Position numbers and translations under genes: made by a program
The notes under the pieces: generated by a model
Seen by the model: only the letters and a program-made list of their open reading frames with translations
Databases searched by the model: none
What the model was told of the DNA's origin: nothing
In this document: positions 1-7,249 of the stretch, in pieces
How positions within the stretch are numbered: the first letter of the stretch is position 1
Layout: the number at the start of each line of letters is the position of its first letter
Origin: an uncultured Mesorhizobium sp.
Lineage (GTDB): Bacteria > Pseudomonadota > Alphaproteobacteria > Rhizobiales > Rhizobiaceae
Reading direction: 5' to 3'
DNA: 9,575 bases
NCBI GenBank assembly: GCA_950071955.1
Contig: CATMOC010000102.1
Span: forward strand, 1-9,575

Positions 1-18
1 TGCGTGGGGCCTGCGCGC

Positions 19-48
19 TTGACGCATGGCGGCGGGCTCCGCTAACAG
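19..48 (+). promoter_or_regulatory. Candidate metK promoter
   Basis: TTGACG at 19-24 is a good -35 match. With an 18-base spacer it is followed by TAACAG at 43-48, a poor -10 match (three of six consensus bases). Transcription would start near 55, at the foot of the leader hairpin, about 48 bases before the metK start. The weak -10 makes this tentative. If the promoter instead lies before the window, this stretch would be transcribed leader RNA. Confidence 0.3.
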
Positions 49-54
49 ACGCGC

Positions 55-90
55 GCGCGAAGCGGCATCGGGCCGTTTCGCGCTTTTCTC
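55..90 (+). terminator. Terminator-like hairpin in metK leader
   Basis: Bases 55-66 pair with 72-83, giving a 12-bp GC-rich stem with a single G-U wobble (62/76) and a 5-base loop (67-71). The run TTTTCTC at 84-90 follows directly. This is the form of an intrinsic terminator. It ends one base before the metK Shine-Dalgarno (GAGGGGA, 91-97), so a stop here would prevent metK expression. It is either the terminator of a gene before the window or a transcription attenuator for metK. CCGCT at 39-43 can pair with AGCGG at 61-65 and could act as a competing antiterminator stem; that role is inference. Confidence 0.6.
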
Positions 91-102
91 GAGGGGACAC
101 CC

Positions 103-1368
103 GTGGCGCGCCAGAACTACCTCTTCACCAGCGAATCCGTTTCCGAAGGCCACCCCGACAAGGTCTGCGACCGCATCTCGGACGAGATCGTGGATCTGGT
201 CTACCGCGAGGCGAAGAAGGCCGGCATGGACCCCTGGGACGTGCGGGTCGCCTGCGAGACGCTGGCCACCACCAACCGGGTGGTGATCGCCGGCGAGGTG
301 CGCGTGCCGAAGTCGCTGCTCAAGCAGGACAAGGACGGTAACGTTCTAGAGGACGCCAAGGAGTTCCCGATCATCAACCCGTCGAAGTTCAAGTCGGCGG
401 CGCGCAAGGCGATCCGCGCCATCGGCTACGAGCAGGACGGCTTCCACTGGAAGAAGGCGCGCATCGACGTTCTGCTGCACGGCCAGTCGGCCGACATCGC
501 GCAGGGGGTCGACAACGCCGCCGACCGGCAGGGCGAGGAAGGGGCGGGCGACCAGGGCATCATGTTCGGCTATGCCTGCCGCGAGACGCCGGACCTGATG
601 CCGGCGCCGATCTACTACAGCCACAAGATCCTGGAGCTTCTGTCGGCCGCCCGCCACAAGGGCGAAGGCGAGGCGGCCCGGCTCGGGCCCGACGCCAAGA
701 GCCAGGTGACGGTGCGCTACGTCGACGGCAAGCCGGCGGAGGTGACGCAGATCGTGCTGTCGACGCAGCACCTGGACGCGGGCTGGGATTCCAAGAAGGT
801 GCGCCAGGTGGTCGAGCCCTACATCCGCGAGGCGCTGGGCGACCTGCCGATTGCCAAGGACTGCAACTGGTACGTCAACCCGACCGGCAAGTTCGTCATC
901 GGCGGGCCGGACGGCGACGCGGGCCTGACGGGCCGCAAGATCATCGTCGACACCTATGGCGGGGCTGCCCCGCATGGCGGCGGGGCGTTTTCGGGCAAGG
1001 ACACGACCAAGGTCGACCGCTCGGCGGCCTACGCGGCGCGCTATCTGGCCAAGAACGTGGTGGCGGCAAAACTCGCCGAGCGCTGCACCATCCAGCTCTC
1101 CTACGCCATCGGCGTGGCCCAGCCGCTGTCGATCTATGTCGACCTGCACGACACGGGCACGGTGGAGGAGGCGGCGGTGGAAGAGGCGCTGCGCAAGGTG
1201 ATGGACCTGTCGCCGTCCGGCATCCGCCGCCATCTCGACCTCAACCGCCCGATCTACGCCCGCACCGCCGCCTACGGCCATTTCGGCCGCAAGCCCGGCC
1301 GCGACGGCGCCTTCTCCTGGGAAAAGACCGACCTCGTCAAGGCCATCAAGGACGCCGTCGCCGGCTGA
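103..1368 (+). CDS. metK: S-adenosylmethionine synthetase (methionine adenosyltransferase)
   Basis: This cytosolic enzyme makes S-adenosylmethionine from ATP and methionine, releasing phosphate and pyrophosphate, and supplies the cell's methyl donor. The 421-aa protein begins with the family hallmark [11 protein letters not shown] (10-20, with the ATP-site histidine 17). It carries GAGDQG at 147-152, the [20 protein letters not shown] segment at 267-286 and the phosphate-binding GGGAFSGKD loop at 292-300. It is longer than the roughly 384-aa E. coli enzyme, partly through an insertion near residues 70-115, as is usual in alphaproteobacteria. The start is GTG, chosen because GAGGGGA lies 5 bases upstream and residue 2 onward matches the conserved N-terminus. 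The gene is complete with no damaged motifs. Its regulation may involve the leader hairpin at 55-90. In many alphaproteobacteria metK is followed by trmB; here a surface-polysaccharide gene follows on the same strand. Confidence 0.97.
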   Translation: MARQNYLFTSESVSEGHPDKVCDRISDEIVDLVYREAKKAGMDPWDVRVACETLATTNRVVIAGEVRVPKSLLKQDKDGNVLEDAKEFPIINPSKFKSAARKAIRAIGYEQDGFHWKKARIDVLLHGQSADIAQGVDNAADRQGEEGAGDQGIMFGYACRETPDLMPAPIYYSHKILELLSAARHKGEGEAARLGPDAKSQVTVRYVDGKPAEVTQIVLSTQHLDAGWDSKKVRQVVEPYIREALGDLPIAKDCNWYVNPTGKFVIGGPDGDAGLTGRKIIVDTYGGAAPHGGGAFSGKDTTKVDRSAAYAARYLAKNVVAAKLAERCTIQLSYAIGVAQPLSIYVDLHDTGTVEEAAVEEALRKVMDLSPSGIRRHLDLNRPIYARTAAYGHFGRKPGRDGAFSWEKTDLVKAIKDAVAG

Positions 1369-1453
1369 GGAACGACGGCCGCGTCGTGTTGGAAAGAGCC
1401 GGCTGACGAAAGCATCGTTTCGGGCCGCGGCGTTGGTCGTCTCGTGGGTGGGG

Positions 1454-1495
1454 GAGCCTAGCGGCAGGCGGCGAAACGCTCTATAAGGCTCTTTT
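1454..1495 (+). terminator. Possible metK terminator hairpin
   Basis: GAGCCT at 1454-1459 can pair with AGGCTC at 1486-1491, and AGCG at 1460-1463 with CGCT at 1477-1480. TTTT follows at 1492-1495. The loop is large and the inner part is bulged, so this is a weak terminator. The same stretch holds TATAAG (1483-1488), which resembles a -10 box for the next gene but has no recognisable -35. The two readings are alternatives. The rest of the 1369-1529 spacer shows only short GC-rich inverted repeats, such as CGAAA/TTTCG at 1407-1422. Confidence 0.3.
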
Positions 1496-1529
1496 GGGGC
1501 TGCTGCACCTTCGGAGAGTGGGACAGCGC

Positions 1530-3692
1530 ATGCATCGTATTCTCGCGCACATTCGCGCGATACAGCCTAGCGTGAGAAGACTGATCATCGTCGCGATGGA
1601 TGTCGCGATGGTTCTGGCGGCGGTACCGCTCAGCCTGGCGCTGTCGGGTTCGAACCTTTCGATCGATCCCTATTCCGGATCCGCGCTGATGGCGTGGCTG
1701 TCGGTCGGCGTGTTCGGCCATCTCCTGTTTCGCTACAGCGGTCTCTATCGCATGATGTGGCGGTTCGCCTCGACCCCCGACTTCTTCGGAATTTTCCGGA
1801 ACTGTCTCATCCTCACGATCTCGCTCTATCTCACGGCGATCTCGATCAGGATGTTCTACCCGATCGCGGGACTGAACGAACGGCAGTTCATCGTCTTCTT
1901 CATGATGTCGTTCGTCTTCATCTCTTCGCCGCGTCTCATGTACCGCTACTTGCGCGAAGGGTCCGGCTGGAGCATGGGCGAGCTGGGGTTCCGGAAGCGG
2001 CCGAGCACTCGGGCGCTCTTCTTCGGGCGCCTCAACGATGCGGACATGATCATCAACTACGGGCGCAGCGCCGCGGACGATGCCATCGACATCATCGGGA
2101 TCATCTCGCCCGAGGAAACCGACGTCATGGGCAGCCGGGTCCAAAACGTGCCTGTCGTCGGACGCAAGGAACAGGCCCGGCATGTTCTCTATGAATACCT
2201 GAAGGACAGCGAGAAGATCGCCATGATCATCTTCGGGCAACATGCCGACAAGGAGTTCGCGGAGTTTCCCGAACTGGTTCGAATCGCCCGGCAGCACGGC
2301 GTCGATGTCGATCAGTTTTCGGGCGTGTTGCAGTCTCGCCGGGCCGGCAAGCTTGTCCTGGAGCGGGTGGAGATGGAAACCATCCTCCGAAGGACGACGG
2401 TCACGCCGGACGAGCAGATGCTCGCGAGCATCCTGCGCGACAAGAGGATACTCGTGACGGGTGGCGCCGGATCCATCGGCCGGACCCTGGTCAAGAGGGC
2501 GCTCGACATGCAGGCGCAGGCCGTCCTCGTGGCCGACATCTCCGAGTTCAACATCTTCCAGCTCCAGTCCGATCTCGCCCGCATCCATGAAGAGCGGCTG
2601 ATCGCCCGTCTGGTGGACATCTGCGACAGGCAGGCATTTGCGCGCGTGGTGAAGGATTTCCGCCCGGACGTGATCTTCCACGCCGCGGCGCTTAAGCATG
2701 TGCCGATCCTCGAGGAAAACTGGATATCCGCCGTCGGTACGAACGTGTTCGGAACTCGAAATTGTGTGGAAGTGGCGGCCGAGTGCAAGGTCCCGCATTT
2801 CGTCCTCATATCGAGCGACAAGGCCGCAGATCCGTCGTCGGTGCTCGGCTTCACCAAGCGGGTCGCCGAACAGATCGTCAATTCCATGCACTACATGCAG
2901 ACCATGAGGACCGCAGCGTTCGGTCGCGCGACGAATTTCATCGGCGTCAGGTTCGGCAACGTGTTCGGCAGCGATGGCTCCGTGTCGACCATCTTCCAGC
3001 GCCAGATCGATGCCGGTGGCCCAGTCACGATCACCGATCCGGCCATGACGCGCTATCTCATGACGATCGGGGAAGCGGTCGATCTCGTCATCCTGTCCGC
3101 GGCCGATTCTGCCCAGCGCAGACCCGAGGACGGACCCGGCATATACATGCTCGACATGGGCGAGCCCGTCTCGATCATGGCGGTGGCCGACATCATGATC
3201 CGCCTAGCCGGCAAGGAACCCAACCGCGACATCCCCATCGTGGTGACCGGACGCCGACCGGGCGAGAAGGTCCATGAAATCCTGAGCGCGCCCGGCGAGG
3301 ATATCGCCGACATCGGCGTCCCGAGCGTCTTCGGTCTGAGGACCGGCGTGTTCGATTGGAAAGAGATAGCGGCGGCGCTGGAGCGGCTGTCGAATGCCGT
3401 CGAGAGAGACGACAAGGATGACGCAATGGCGATCATGAAGGCGCTCTACAAGCCCGCGATCAGCCATCGTGCCGAAGGCGGTCCCGCCGAAGTTCCGCAG
3501 AACGGTGCGGGTTCGGACACGGCCGCCCATTCGGCCGAATACAAGAACGGCAAGCCTGCGTTCGAACCCCTCGCGGGGAAGAGCGTGGTCGCAAAGGAGG
3601 CGAGGGGGGATCGCCCCGTCCAGGGCCTTCCGAAGGTGGTCCATTTCCCGGCCCGCCTTCCTCCCTCCGAACTCGAGGCGGCGAAATCCTGA
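1530..3692 (+). CDS. Membrane-bound UDP-sugar 4,6-dehydratase, WbpM/CapD/FlaA1 family
   Basis: Members convert UDP-GlcNAc to the 4-keto-6-deoxy sugar (some are C5-epimerising), the first step toward QuiNAc, FucNAc or bacillosamine in surface glycans. The 720-aa protein has four predicted membrane segments (about 17-39, 52-73, 94-110, 120-133), a central nucleotide-binding-like domain (about 160-280) and a C-terminal SDR domain. The SDR domain has VTGGAGSIG at 309-317, AALKHVP at 386-392, SSDKAADPSSVLGFTK at 428-443, RFGNVFGSDGSV at 474-485 and GRRPGEK at 574-580. The YxxxK tyrosine position is Leu439; many large members have Met there. Residues 640-720 form a long, Ala/Gly/Pro-rich, probably disordered tail. 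I chose ATG 1530, with GGAGAG 11 bases upstream, over in-frame TTG 1494 and GTG 1518, because 1494 lies in the T-run of the possible terminator and the extension looks non-coding. The gene converges on 3697-4938. Confidence 0.92.
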   Translation: MHRILAHIRAIQPSVRRLIIVAMDVAMVLAAVPLSLALSGSNLSIDPYSGSALMAWLSVGVFGHLLFRYSGLYRMMWRFASTPDFFGIFRNCLILTISLYLTAISIRMFYPIAGLNERQFIVFFMMSFVFISSPRLMYRYLREGSGWSMGELGFRKRPSTRALFFGRLNDADMIINYGRSAADDAIDIIGIISPEETDVMGSRVQNVPVVGRKEQARHVLYEYLKDSEKIAMIIFGQHADKEFAEFPELVRIARQHGVDVDQFSGVLQSRRAGKLVLERVEMETILRRTTVTPDEQMLASILRDKRILVTGGAGSIGRTLVKRALDMQAQAVLVADISEFNIFQLQSDLARIHEERLIARLVDICDRQAFARVVKDFRPDVIFHAAALKHVPILEENWISAVGTNVFGTRNCVEVAAECKVPHFVLISSDKAADPSSVLGFTKRVAEQIVNSMHYMQTMRTAAFGRATNFIGVRFGNVFGSDGSVSTIFQRQIDAGGPVTITDPAMTRYLMTIGEAVDLVILSAADSAQRRPEDGPGIYMLDMGEPVSIMAVADIMIRLAGKEPNRDIPIVVTGRRPGEKVHEILSAPGEDIADIGVPSVFGLRTGVFDWKEIAAALERLSNAVERDDKDDAMAIMKALYKPAISHRAEGGPAEVPQNGAGSDTAAHSAEYKNGKPAFEPLAGKSVVAKEARGDRPVQGLPKVVHFPARLPPSELEAAKS

Positions 3693-3707
3693 GCCGTCAG
3701 GTTTCGC
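3681..3707. terminator. Bidirectional hairpin between convergent stop codons
   Basis: Bases 3681-3686 pair with 3702-3707, and 3688-3692 pair with 3697-3701. That gives 11 pairs with one bulged T (3687) and a GCCG loop (3693-3696). The plus-strand stop TGA (3690-3692) pairs exactly with the complement of the minus-strand stop (3697-3699). Neither side has a clear U-run, so it may act as a Rho-assisted terminator or a 3'-end stabiliser for both messages. Confidence 0.55.
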
Positions 3708-4938
3708 GGGCGCCGATCCCGGGAGAGATCGAACCCGCTTCGGATCCGGCCGGCCGATCCTCGCCGCATGCCAGGAAAGCCGCCACGATCGTTCCGTAGA
3801 CGAAGAGCGCGTCGAGGATGTCGTGTCCGAACATGATCCCGACCGTTCCGCTGACGAGGTAGCTCGTCGAAAGCAGGAGCGAGAGTGCGAAGCCGAATTT
3901 CCGCAGGTCGCCGCCGGGTCTTCGCGCGAGCACGATGACGGGAACCACCAGGATGCCAAGCACTGCGACCACTCCGAATATCCCTGACATCACCCAGGCG
4001 TTCATCACGAAATTGTGGAAGTGCGTGTATCCACCGATCAACTCGTCGGCCGCGTCGGGTCCATGTCCCAGAAGCGGGCGTTCGAGGATGAGCCGGTAGC
4101 CGGTTTCCCAGACGCGCAGCCTCGTGCCGAGGGAATTGTCGAGATCCCCCTCGGCAAAAACCCGATCGTAGTCGGAAAGGAAGTTGTCGATCCTGGCTTC
4201 CGCCAGAGGATACGCCAGCACACCTATGACCAGGGCGAGTGCTCCGGCGATCGCCGCGCGCCGCGGTGAAAAGAGCCGCCGCATTTCCGCAGGATAGAGG
4301 AAAGCCAGCACGACCGGCGCGATGAGGATGATCGGCCACAGCGACCGCGTCCCGGACATCAGGATCGACCCCGCCGCCAGGACGGCCGCTACGAGACTGG
4401 CCAGTCCCACCGTTCCGCCGTTCCTGAGGGCGACGATGATGCAGCCTCCATAGATCACCGTGTTCACCAGCGCGAACGGACCTTGGTTGCCGGCCAGCCC
4501 CTCCGCCCTGACCGCTCCCATCCAGAAGACCTCGACTGCGGCGTAGATGAAGCCGGCGAAAGCGCCGATGACGAAGCCCGCCTCCAGAGCGGTCGCGATC
4601 GCCGCTCTCCTTGAAATCTCCAGCCTGGCGTAGATCAGCGGAAAGGCCAGGAACGGGACGTTCTGCACCAGCGGCCAGAGCGATTTCAGGTGGCTGTAGT
4701 GGATTAGGCTGGAGAAGGCCTCCACCAGGTAGAAGAAGGCGAACGCCATGGTGATCGCCCGCACGTCGCGGTCCTTCGTGAACGACAGGCGCCCGCGCAT
4801 GGCGTGATACAGATTGGCATAGACCGCGCCGCCGACCAGGATGCTTATTCCGCTGCCGATGACACCACCGCCACCCATCACGGCGGCGGTGAACAGCTTG
4901 TTGTTCCGGTCGAGGGCTGGCGGCAGCGAAGGATTCAT
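3697..4938 (-). CDS. O-antigen ligase/polymerase-type polytopic membrane protein
   Basis: The 413-aa inner-membrane protein has about ten hydrophobic segments from residue 17 to 390. It shows the O-antigen ligase (WaaL/Wzy_C) layout: a short SGTR motif at 195-198 after a hydrophobic stretch, then a large periplasmic loop (about 245-310). The loop has RLRVWETGYRLILERPLLGHG at 273-293 and the HFHN motif at 306-309, followed by a SGIFG helix. Such proteins transfer undecaprenyl-linked glycan either to lipid A core (WaaL) or to a growing chain (Wzy); sequence alone does not separate the two. The start ATG has only a weak GAG upstream. It is the last gene of the minus-strand block, 78 bp after the SDR gene, and its 3' end shares a hairpin with the dehydratase. 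The C-terminal 25 residues are hydrophilic. Confidence 0.8.
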   Translation of the reverse strand: MNPSLPPALDRNNKLFTAAVMGGGGVIGSGISILVGGAVYANLYHAMRGRLSFTKDRDVRAITMAFAFFYLVEAFSSLIHYSHLKSLWPLVQNVPFLAFPLIYARLEISRRAAIATALEAGFVIGAFAGFIYAAVEVFWMGAVRAEGLAGNQGPFALVNTVIYGGCIIVALRNGGTVGLASLVAAVLAAGSILMSGTRSLWPIILIAPVVLAFLYPAEMRRLFSPRRAAIAGALALVIGVLAYPLAEARIDNFLSDYDRVFAEGDLDNSLGTRLRVWETGYRLILERPLLGHGPDAADELIGGYTHFHNFVMNAWVMSGIFGVVAVLGILVVPVIVLARRPGGDLRKFGFALSLLLSTSYLVSGTVGIMFGHDILDALFVYGTIVAAFLACGEDRPAGSEAGSISPGIGARET

Positions 4939-4965
4939 GAGGTGCTCAAACCGGTTCTTGTTGTC

Positions 4966-5008
4966 TGCCGGCTGTCTCGGCCGGCAGGAATGGACCAGAT
5001 GCCGGTCC
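4966..5008 (-). other. Paired hairpins in the leader of the ligase/polymerase gene
   Basis: The 78-bp gap between the SDR gene and the ligase-type gene contains two perfect inverted repeats. TGCCGGC (4966-4972) pairs with GCCGGCA (4980-4986), and GGACC (4992-4996) pairs with GGTCC (5004-5008); each has a 7-base loop. There is no U-run after either on the minus strand. They may be an mRNA processing or stabilising element, or a weak attenuator. No promoter was recognised in the gap. Confidence 0.35.
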
Positions 5009-5016
5009 GGATCAGT

Positions 5017-5952
5017 TCATTTAGCGGGCAAGCCGCGCCGTGCATATCGGCTAATTCGCTCCGCCGTGTCGGCGACCGGTTGCCACCCGGTGGTAGCAAG
5101 CCGGGAAGGATCCACGATAAGGGGCTCGCTTAGCCTCCGCCAGAGACCTTCCTGCCCGCTCGCCCTGGCGATCAGGCGCAGCAGGGACGGTGAAACGCTG
5201 AAGACGCCAGGCCCGCGCCCGAGCCCCTTGCGAACCGCGGCGACGATCTCCGGCACCGTCAGCGGATTCAGGTCCGCGACCATGTAGACGCCCGGCGGGG
5301 CGAGGGGAGACCGGAGCACGTGCCGCGCTGCCTCGGCGAGGCTCTCCACGTCCACGAGAGAGCGTCGCGTGGTCAGACCCGATAAGGGCAGCGGCAGGGG
5401 GAGGGACGCCAACCGGGTGAGAACGCGGAAGCTGCCGCGAGACCCCGGACCGTAGACCGGCGCCGGTCGCAGGATGAAACACCGGTCCGCCGGCCCGAGC
5501 GCCGCCTGGACGCGCTTCTCGCCTTCGAGCTTCGATCGTCCGTAATCGTCCAATGGGGCTTCGGCGGACGATTCCGAGATCGATTCGCCGGAGGCCCCGT
5601 CGGAGACGGCGCGCACGGAGGAGAGCAGGACGAAACGGCCCGGCAGCACGTCTGCGGCCGCGCGGGCGAGCCGTCCGGGAAGCTCCACGTTGGGCTCGTG
5701 GCAGAGTTCATAGGCAAGGGCCCTGTTCTCTCCCGCGCAGTGAACGACGTGCGTGACACCGGCGAGCAGCGGCTTCCATCCGCTCGTGCCGCTGTCCGGG
5801 TCAGGAAGCCTGGCCGTTTCGGCATACTCCGCGCCGAGTTTCGCAGGCTCCCGGGAAACCGCCCGGATCCCGTAGCCGCAGGCCATGAGGGTTCGTCCGA
5901 CGACGCCGCCGATGAACCCGCTCGCTCCAGTCAGCAACACCATCTCCGGCAT
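5017..5952 (-). CDS. NAD-dependent SDR nucleotide-sugar epimerase/4-reductase
   Basis: This 311-aa extended short-chain dehydrogenase acts on a nucleotide sugar in the cytoplasm. The Rossmann motif TGASGFIG is at 8-15, HCAGE at 71-75, the catalytic Ser at 111-112 and YGRSK (Tyr137, Lys141) at 137-141. A RPAPVYGPGSRGSF segment near 162-175 is typical of sugar-substrate members. Length and style resemble the WbpV/WreQ type, which reduces UDP-4-keto-6-deoxy-GlcNAc to UDP-QuiNAc, and the dehydratase at 1530-3692 could make that substrate. A 4-epimerase or another ketosugar reductase is also possible, so no symbol is given. Start ATG 5952 is preferred over in-frame ATG 5943, although the Shine-Dalgarno is weak (GGTGAG). 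It lies 30 bp after the aminotransferase stop, so the two are probably co-transcribed and possibly translationally coupled. Confidence 0.85.
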   Translation of the reverse strand: MPEMVLLTGASGFIGGVVGRTLMACGYGIRAVSREPAKLGAEYAETARLPDPDSGTSGWKPLLAGVTHVVHCAGENRALAYELCHEPNVELPGRLARAAADVLPGRFVLLSSVRAVSDGASGESISESSAEAPLDDYGRSKLEGEKRVQAALGPADRCFILRPAPVYGPGSRGSFRVLTRLASLPLPLPLSGLTTRRSLVDVESLAEAARHVLRSPLAPPGVYMVADLNPLTVPEIVAAVRKGLGRGPGVFSVSPSLLRLIARASGQEGLWRRLSEPLIVDPSRLATTGWQPVADTAERISRYARRGLPAK

Positions 5953-5982
5953 GGCAGGCTCACCATCTCATGCTGACGGAAC

Positions 5983-7116
5983 TCAGGGGGTCAGGCTCTC
6001 GTTCCCGGCGAATTCCCGCACGGCCCGGACGATCCGGTCGACAGATTCGGGCTCAAGGTAAGGGTGCATGGGAAGGCACAATATCCGCTGCGGCACGGCC
6101 TCGCTCACCGGCAGGCCGTCGGGCGCGGTCGGGAAATGCCGGTAGGCCTCCTGCGCATGCAACGGCTTGGGATAGTAGATGACGCTCGGAATGCCCCTTT
6201 CGGCGAGATGTGCCTTCAGGGCATCCCTGCGCCGGGTCTCGATGGCGAACTGCGCCCATGCCGAGCGTGTCCCCTCCGTCAGGTCGGGCACTCGGACCAC
6301 GCCGGCAAGGCCATCGACATAATTCTTCGCGACGGTCTGGCGCGCGTCCATTTCTTCCTCGAGAATCTCGAGCTTCTCGATCAGGACGGCCGCCTGGATC
6401 GTGTCGAGCCGGGAGTTCAAGCCGACGCGTACGTTGTCGTACTGGGTCTTGCCCTTGCCGTGGAACGCCAGCGACCGAAGCACCTCGGCCAGTGCGTCGT
6501 CGTTCGTGAACATCGCCCCTCCGTCGCCGTAGCAGCCGAGAGGTTTCGCCGGATAGAAACTCGTGCCGGCAACATTCCCGTACGAACCGCATTTGCGCGA
6601 GCCGACGGTCCCGCCGATCGATTGCGCCGCGTCCTCAATGACCATGAGGCCTTCACGAGCGGCGATCGCCTCGATCGCCGCGTAGTCGGCCGCCCGGCCG
6701 AACAGGTCGACGGGTATGATCGCCCGGGGCCGGAGCCGGCCATGCTCCTTGATGAACCGGATCGCCGCTTCCAGGCTGTCGATCGAGATGTTGTAGTCGC
6801 TCGGGTTCACGTCGACGAAAACCGGTTCGGCGCCGGCTAGCGCCACCACTTCGGCGGTCGCGGCGAAAGTGAAGGAGGGAACGAAGACGGCGTCCCCCGC
6901 GCCGATGCCGGCCGCCATCAGCGGTATCAGCAGCGCGTCGGTGCCGTTGGCGCAGCCTATCGCATGCTTTGTCCCAATGTATTGCGCCATCCGCGCTTCG
7001 AATTCGGCGACTTCGGGACCGAAGATGTAGGCGCCGCTTTCGACAACCCGGTTGATCGCGCGGGGCAGTCTTTCCCCAAGGCGCTTCCGTTGGGCGGCGA
7101 GATCGATGAACTGCAA
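5983..7116 (-). CDS. wbpE: DegT/DnrJ/EryC1 sugar aminotransferase, WbpE-like
   Basis: This PLP enzyme (377 aa) moves an amino group onto a keto sugar nucleotide. WbpE of P. aeruginosa aminates the 3-keto form of UDP-GlcNAcA using glutamate. Family features from the chosen start are FGPEVAEFE (32-40), CANGTDAL (55-62), the PLP-contacting EDAAQS (161-166), SFYPAKPLGCYGDGG (186-200) with Schiff-base Lys191, and NSRLDTIQAA (234-243). The near match of the lysine segment to WbpE supports that subfamily over other DegT enzymes. The reading frame is open back to 7275, but I place the start at TTG 7116: GGAGG (7123-7127) sits 6 bases upstream, and the protein then opens with QFIDL, as the family does, while the 53-residue extension is not family-like. 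It lies downstream of the WbpA-like gene, its pathway partner. No WbpB-type 3-dehydrogenase is in the window. Confidence 0.9.
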   Translation of the reverse strand: MQFIDLAAQRKRLGERLPRAINRVVESGAYIFGPEVAEFEARMAQYIGTKHAIGCANGTDALLIPLMAAGIGAGDAVFVPSFTFAATAEVVALAGAEPVFVDVNPSDYNISIDSLEAAIRFIKEHGRLRPRAIIPVDLFGRAADYAAIEAIAAREGLMVIEDAAQSIGGTVGSRKCGSYGNVAGTSFYPAKPLGCYGDGGAMFTNDDALAEVLRSLAFHGKGKTQYDNVRVGLNSRLDTIQAAVLIEKLEILEEEMDARQTVAKNYVDGLAGVVRVPDLTEGTRSAWAQFAIETRRRDALKAHLAERGIPSVIYYPKPLHAQEAYRHFPTAPDGLPVSEAVPQRILCLPMHPYLEPESVDRIVRAVREFAGNESLTP

Positions 7117-7249
7117 GAAGCACCTCCAGGGGTTTGGAAGGTAGGTCGACCCGCGGAAAACGAGAGACGGGTGGCCCATGTGTACACGTAGCGGCTGGAA
7201 TGCGCACGGATGCGCTGCCGGTGAAGCACTCCGCGCGCGAGGGTCCCTC

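Noticed and set aside
1..102. Known SAM-II or SAM/SAH riboswitch in the metK leader
   Set aside because: The conserved core strings of those classes were not found by eye. Only a similar pairing topology is seen, so it is not called as a riboswitch.
26..286. 86-codon plus-strand frame overlapping the metK start
   Set aside because: It is out of frame with metK and Arg/Ser/Ala-rich, and its start lies in the structured leader.
346..1281. 311-codon minus-strand open frame opposite metK
   Set aside because: It is a shadow of metK codon usage; the product is Arg/Val/Ala-rich with no recognisable domain.
1591..1613. Direct repeat of GTCGCGATGG in the dehydratase gene
   Set aside because: It encodes similar residues in a hydrophobic membrane helix, which explains the repetition without a separate function.
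1458..2891. 477-codon minus-strand open frame opposite the dehydratase gene
   Set aside because: It is fully antisense to a gene with clear family motifs. Its protein is rich in Arg, His and Asp with no recognisable domain, as expected from high-GC codon bias.
3446..4339. 297-codon minus-strand frame spanning the convergent gene boundary
   Set aside because: It crosses the 3' ends of two well-supported genes in another frame, and no family features are present.
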